A DNA stretch of 6,820 nucleotides from Brevundimonas sp. UBA4609 (lineage in GTDB: Bacteria > Pseudomonadota > Alphaproteobacteria > Caulobacterales > Caulobacteraceae), in NCBI GenBank assembly GCA_002386585.1, contig DGIZ01000126.1, positions 1-6,820 on the forward strand, in the 5' to 3' direction. The translations under genes were made by a program, and so were the position numbers. Under the pieces are notes generated by a model. The model did not search any database and was not told the DNA's origin. It saw nothing but the letters and a program-made list of their open reading frames with translations. Shown here one piece after another: positions 5,491 to 6,820 of this stretch (its first letter is position 1; the number at the start of each line of letters is the position of its first letter).

Positions 5491-6545
5491 CAGCCGGCCG
5501 CCTTGACGACCACAGCCGGCTCGCCCTCGCGCACCCGGCCGACGCGGCGCGCCGTGGCGAAGCCCATGTCCTGAACCAGAGCCATCACCTCGTCCGCCGC
5601 CTCGGGCGCCACGGCGATCAACAGACCGCCCGAGGTCTGGGGATCGGTCAGCAGGTCGCGCCGCCATTCCGGCAGTTCGGCGTCCAGCATCACCGCCCCG
5701 CCATAGGCCGCCCAGTTGCGCACCGAAGCGCCAGTCCGCACCCTGGCCTCGGCCAGGGCGGGCGCTCCGTCCAGAAACACGGGCGCATCAGCGTCGATCT
5801 CGACCGTCATCCCCGCGCCGCGCGCCATCTCCAACGCGTGGCCCAGCAGGCCGAAGCCGGTCACGTCCGTCACCGCATGAACGCCGTCCGTCGCCGCCAG
5901 CTTCGGCCCCGGCGTGTTGAGCTTGGTGGTCGAGCCGATCAGGGCCTCATAGCCACCCGTCTCCAACCGCCCCTGCTTATAGGCGGCGCTCAGCACGCCG
6001 ACGCCCAGCGCCTTGGTCAGGATCAGCACGTCGCCCTCCCGCGCCCCGCGATTGGTCAACACCCGGTCGGGATGCGTCAGGCCCAGGGCGACCAGACCGT
6101 AGATCGGCTCCAGGCTGTCGATCGAATGGCCGCCCGCCACGGGGACGCCCGCCTCGGCGCAGACCGCCGCCCCGCCTTCCAGCACCCGGCCGATGGTCTG
6201 GGGCGACAGCTTGCCGACCGGCATCCCGACGATGGCCAGGGCGAAAATCGGCGTCGCCCCCATGGCGTAGACGTCCGACAGGGCGTTGGCCGCCGCGATC
6301 CGGCCGAAGTCGAACGGGTCGTCCACCATCGGCATGAAGAAGTCGGTCGTCGCCACCAGGGCCTGCTGGTCGTTCAACCGCCAGACCGCCGCGTCGTCCG
6401 AGGTCTCGGTCCCCACCATCAGATCGGCGAAGGCCGCCGTGCGCGGCGTCGAGGCCAGGATGGACTGCAGGACGTCAGGCGCGATCTTGCAGCCGCAGCC
6501 GCCGCCATGGGCCAGGGATGTGAGTCTGGGTTCGGTCTCGCTCAT
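5490..6545 (-). CDS. selD: Selenophosphate synthetase (selenide, water dikinase)
   Basis: SelD converts selenide and ATP to selenophosphate, AMP and phosphate, providing the selenium donor for tRNA selenouridine and for selenocysteine. The protein has 351 residues, close to the E. coli enzyme. The flexible N-terminal loop GGGCGCK carries C17, C19 and K20 at the same positions as E. coli. This is a cysteine form, with no in-frame UGA here. Metal-binding aspartates are conserved at D51 (TSDDAAVW), D91 (LSDVYAMG) and D227 (VTDVTGFG). GGHSID (138-143) and DPQTSGGLL (301-309) mark the two halves of the PurM-like fold. I chose the ATG at 6545; the frame runs upstream to 6656 but overlaps the preceding gene and lacks family sequence. 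The ribosome binding site is weak (GGGGGC next to ATG, GAAGG further up). The gene is coupled to selU and lies 31 bases after the upstream gene. Confidence 0.97.
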   Translation of the reverse strand: MSETEPRLTSLAHGGGCGCKIAPDVLQSILASTPRTAAFADLMVGTETSDDAAVWRLNDQQALVATTDFFMPMVDDPFDFGRIAAANALSDVYAMGATPIFALAIVGMPVGKLSPQTIGRVLEGGAAVCAEAGVPVAGGHSIDSLEPIYGLVALGLTHPDRVLTNRGAREGDVLILTKALGVGVLSAAYKQGRLETGGYEALIGSTTKLNTPGPKLAATDGVHAVTDVTGFGLLGHALEMARGAGMTVEIDADAPVFLDGAPALAEARVRTGASVRNWAAYGGAVMLDAELPEWRRDLLTDPQTSGGLLIAVAPEAADEVMALVQDMGFATARRVGRVREGEPAVVVKAAG

Positions 6546-6550
6546 GCCCC

Positions 6551-6572
6551 CGGCGTCGGCCTTCGCACGCCG
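6551..6572 (-). repeat. Hairpin at the selD ribosome binding region
   Basis: CGGCGT and ACGCCG (6551-6556 and 6567-6572) are exact reverse complements around a ten-base loop. On the selD mRNA the hairpin would end five bases before the start codon, with GAAGG exposed in the loop. It could limit or present the ribosome binding site. In DNA this rich in G and C, such a pair can also arise by chance. Confidence 0.3.
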
Positions 6573-6576
6573 GACG

Positions 6577-6820
6577 TCAACCGCCTTCGTGCGGGGCGGA
6601 GGCGGCCGCGCGCCATTCCGGGCCGTCCACCTCGAAGCCCTGGGCCTCCAGCGCATCCAGCACGCCGTCCGGCTCGGCCAGGCGGCGCAGCGGCGCGACC
6701 GCCATGGTCAGGCCGGGCTGGGTCAGCGCCTCGGCGACCGCCTCGGTCCATTCCGTGCGCAACTGCCGCCCGATCTGCGGATCGCCCCACGGCCAGCAGC
6801 GGTCCACCGCCTGATCCACC
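6577..6820 (-). CDS. C-terminus of a probable TraB/GumN-family protein
   Basis: Only the last 80 or so residues are inside the window; the true start lies beyond 6820, and the GTG at 6819 is probably just an internal valine. The ending [16 protein letters not shown] followed by [14 protein letters not shown] resembles the C-terminus of TraB/GumN-family proteins. There, a VAVGAGHL-GPDGV-LLxxxGY-V pattern closes the fold. The conserved Gly-His of that motif appears as Pro-Leu-Arg-Arg here, so the protein may have lost an active-site residue, or the family call may be wrong. A basic and aromatic stretch ([19 protein letters not shown]) precedes it, as expected for the RNxxW region. The gene ends 31 bases before selD on the same strand and may share its transcript. 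The frame is supported by third positions that are mostly G or C. Confidence 0.5.
   Translation of the reverse strand, partial: VDQAVDRCWPWGDPQIGRQLRTEWTEAVAEALTQPGLTMAVAPLRRLAEPDGVLDALEAQGFEVDGPEWRAAASAPHEGG

Noticed and set aside
4210..5574. Plus-strand open frame of 454 codons opposite selU
   Set aside because: It overlaps tldD in another frame and then runs antisense to selU. Its composition is that of a GC-rich shadow, and both overlapped genes have intact catalytic motifs.
6575..6580. TTGACG on the minus strand as a selD promoter -35
   Set aside because: It matches the alphaproteobacterial -35 core, but no A/T-containing -10 follows within 10-20 bases, and it overlaps the stop of the upstream gene. 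Cotranscription is simpler.
6542..6790. Second minus-strand frame overlapping the gene upstream of selD
   Set aside because: It is Arg/Gly-rich with no pattern. The alternative frame ending at 6577 has family-like sequence and better third-position GC.

Overview
This window reads as an ordinary chromosomal stretch of a GC-rich alphaproteobacterium. The CoxB protein, with mature N-terminus QDVLG and a CSELCGVDHAFM copper site, together with Caulobacter-like promoter spacing and third codon positions that are mostly G or C, suggests Caulobacterales, perhaps Brevundimonas-like. That placement is an inference from style, not from a search. I see no mobile element, tRNA, rRNA, CRISPR array or phage gene.

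Layout from left to right. Bases 1-840 (minus strand) hold most of coxB, cytochrome c oxidase subunit II, whose 3' end lies outside the window. A 264-base divergent intergenic region (841-1104) contains several short inverted and direct repeats, many built on a TTGCG/CGCAA half-site, plus candidate promoters for both flanking units. Bases 1105-2903 (plus strand) form a compact three-gene unit: a PadR-family repressor with an unusual C-terminal tail, a DUF1700/HAAS-type membrane protein overlapping it by ATGA, and a secreted or membrane-anchored DUF2807/GIN-like beta-repeat protein. The unit ends at a terminator-like hairpin (2929-2968). tldD (3011-4441, plus) follows, and its promoter-like sequence is placed so that transcription would begin at or next to the start codon, suggesting a leaderless mRNA. 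The minus strand of the right part carries selenium genes: selD (selenophosphate synthetase, 5490-6545) is translationally coupled (TGATG) to selU/mnmH (tRNA 2-selenouridine synthase, 4438-5490). Upstream of selD is the C-terminus of what is probably a TraB/GumN-family protein (6577-6820). tldD and selU converge and their stop codons overlap, with a perfect 9-bp hairpin lying inside the end of selU.

How the genes work together: SelD makes selenophosphate, which SelU uses to replace the sulfur of 2-thiouridine at the tRNA wobble position, so this pair is a complete selenouridine pathway at the level of these two enzymes. PadR, HAAS and GIN proteins probably form one signalling and envelope module, in which the membrane protein modulates the repressor. 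coxB belongs to the terminal aa3-type oxidase. TldD is half of the TldD/TldE peptidase; its partner is not in the window. The least understood part is the PadR-HAAS-GIN unit and its repeat-rich control region. Nothing here clearly amounts to an undescribed system.
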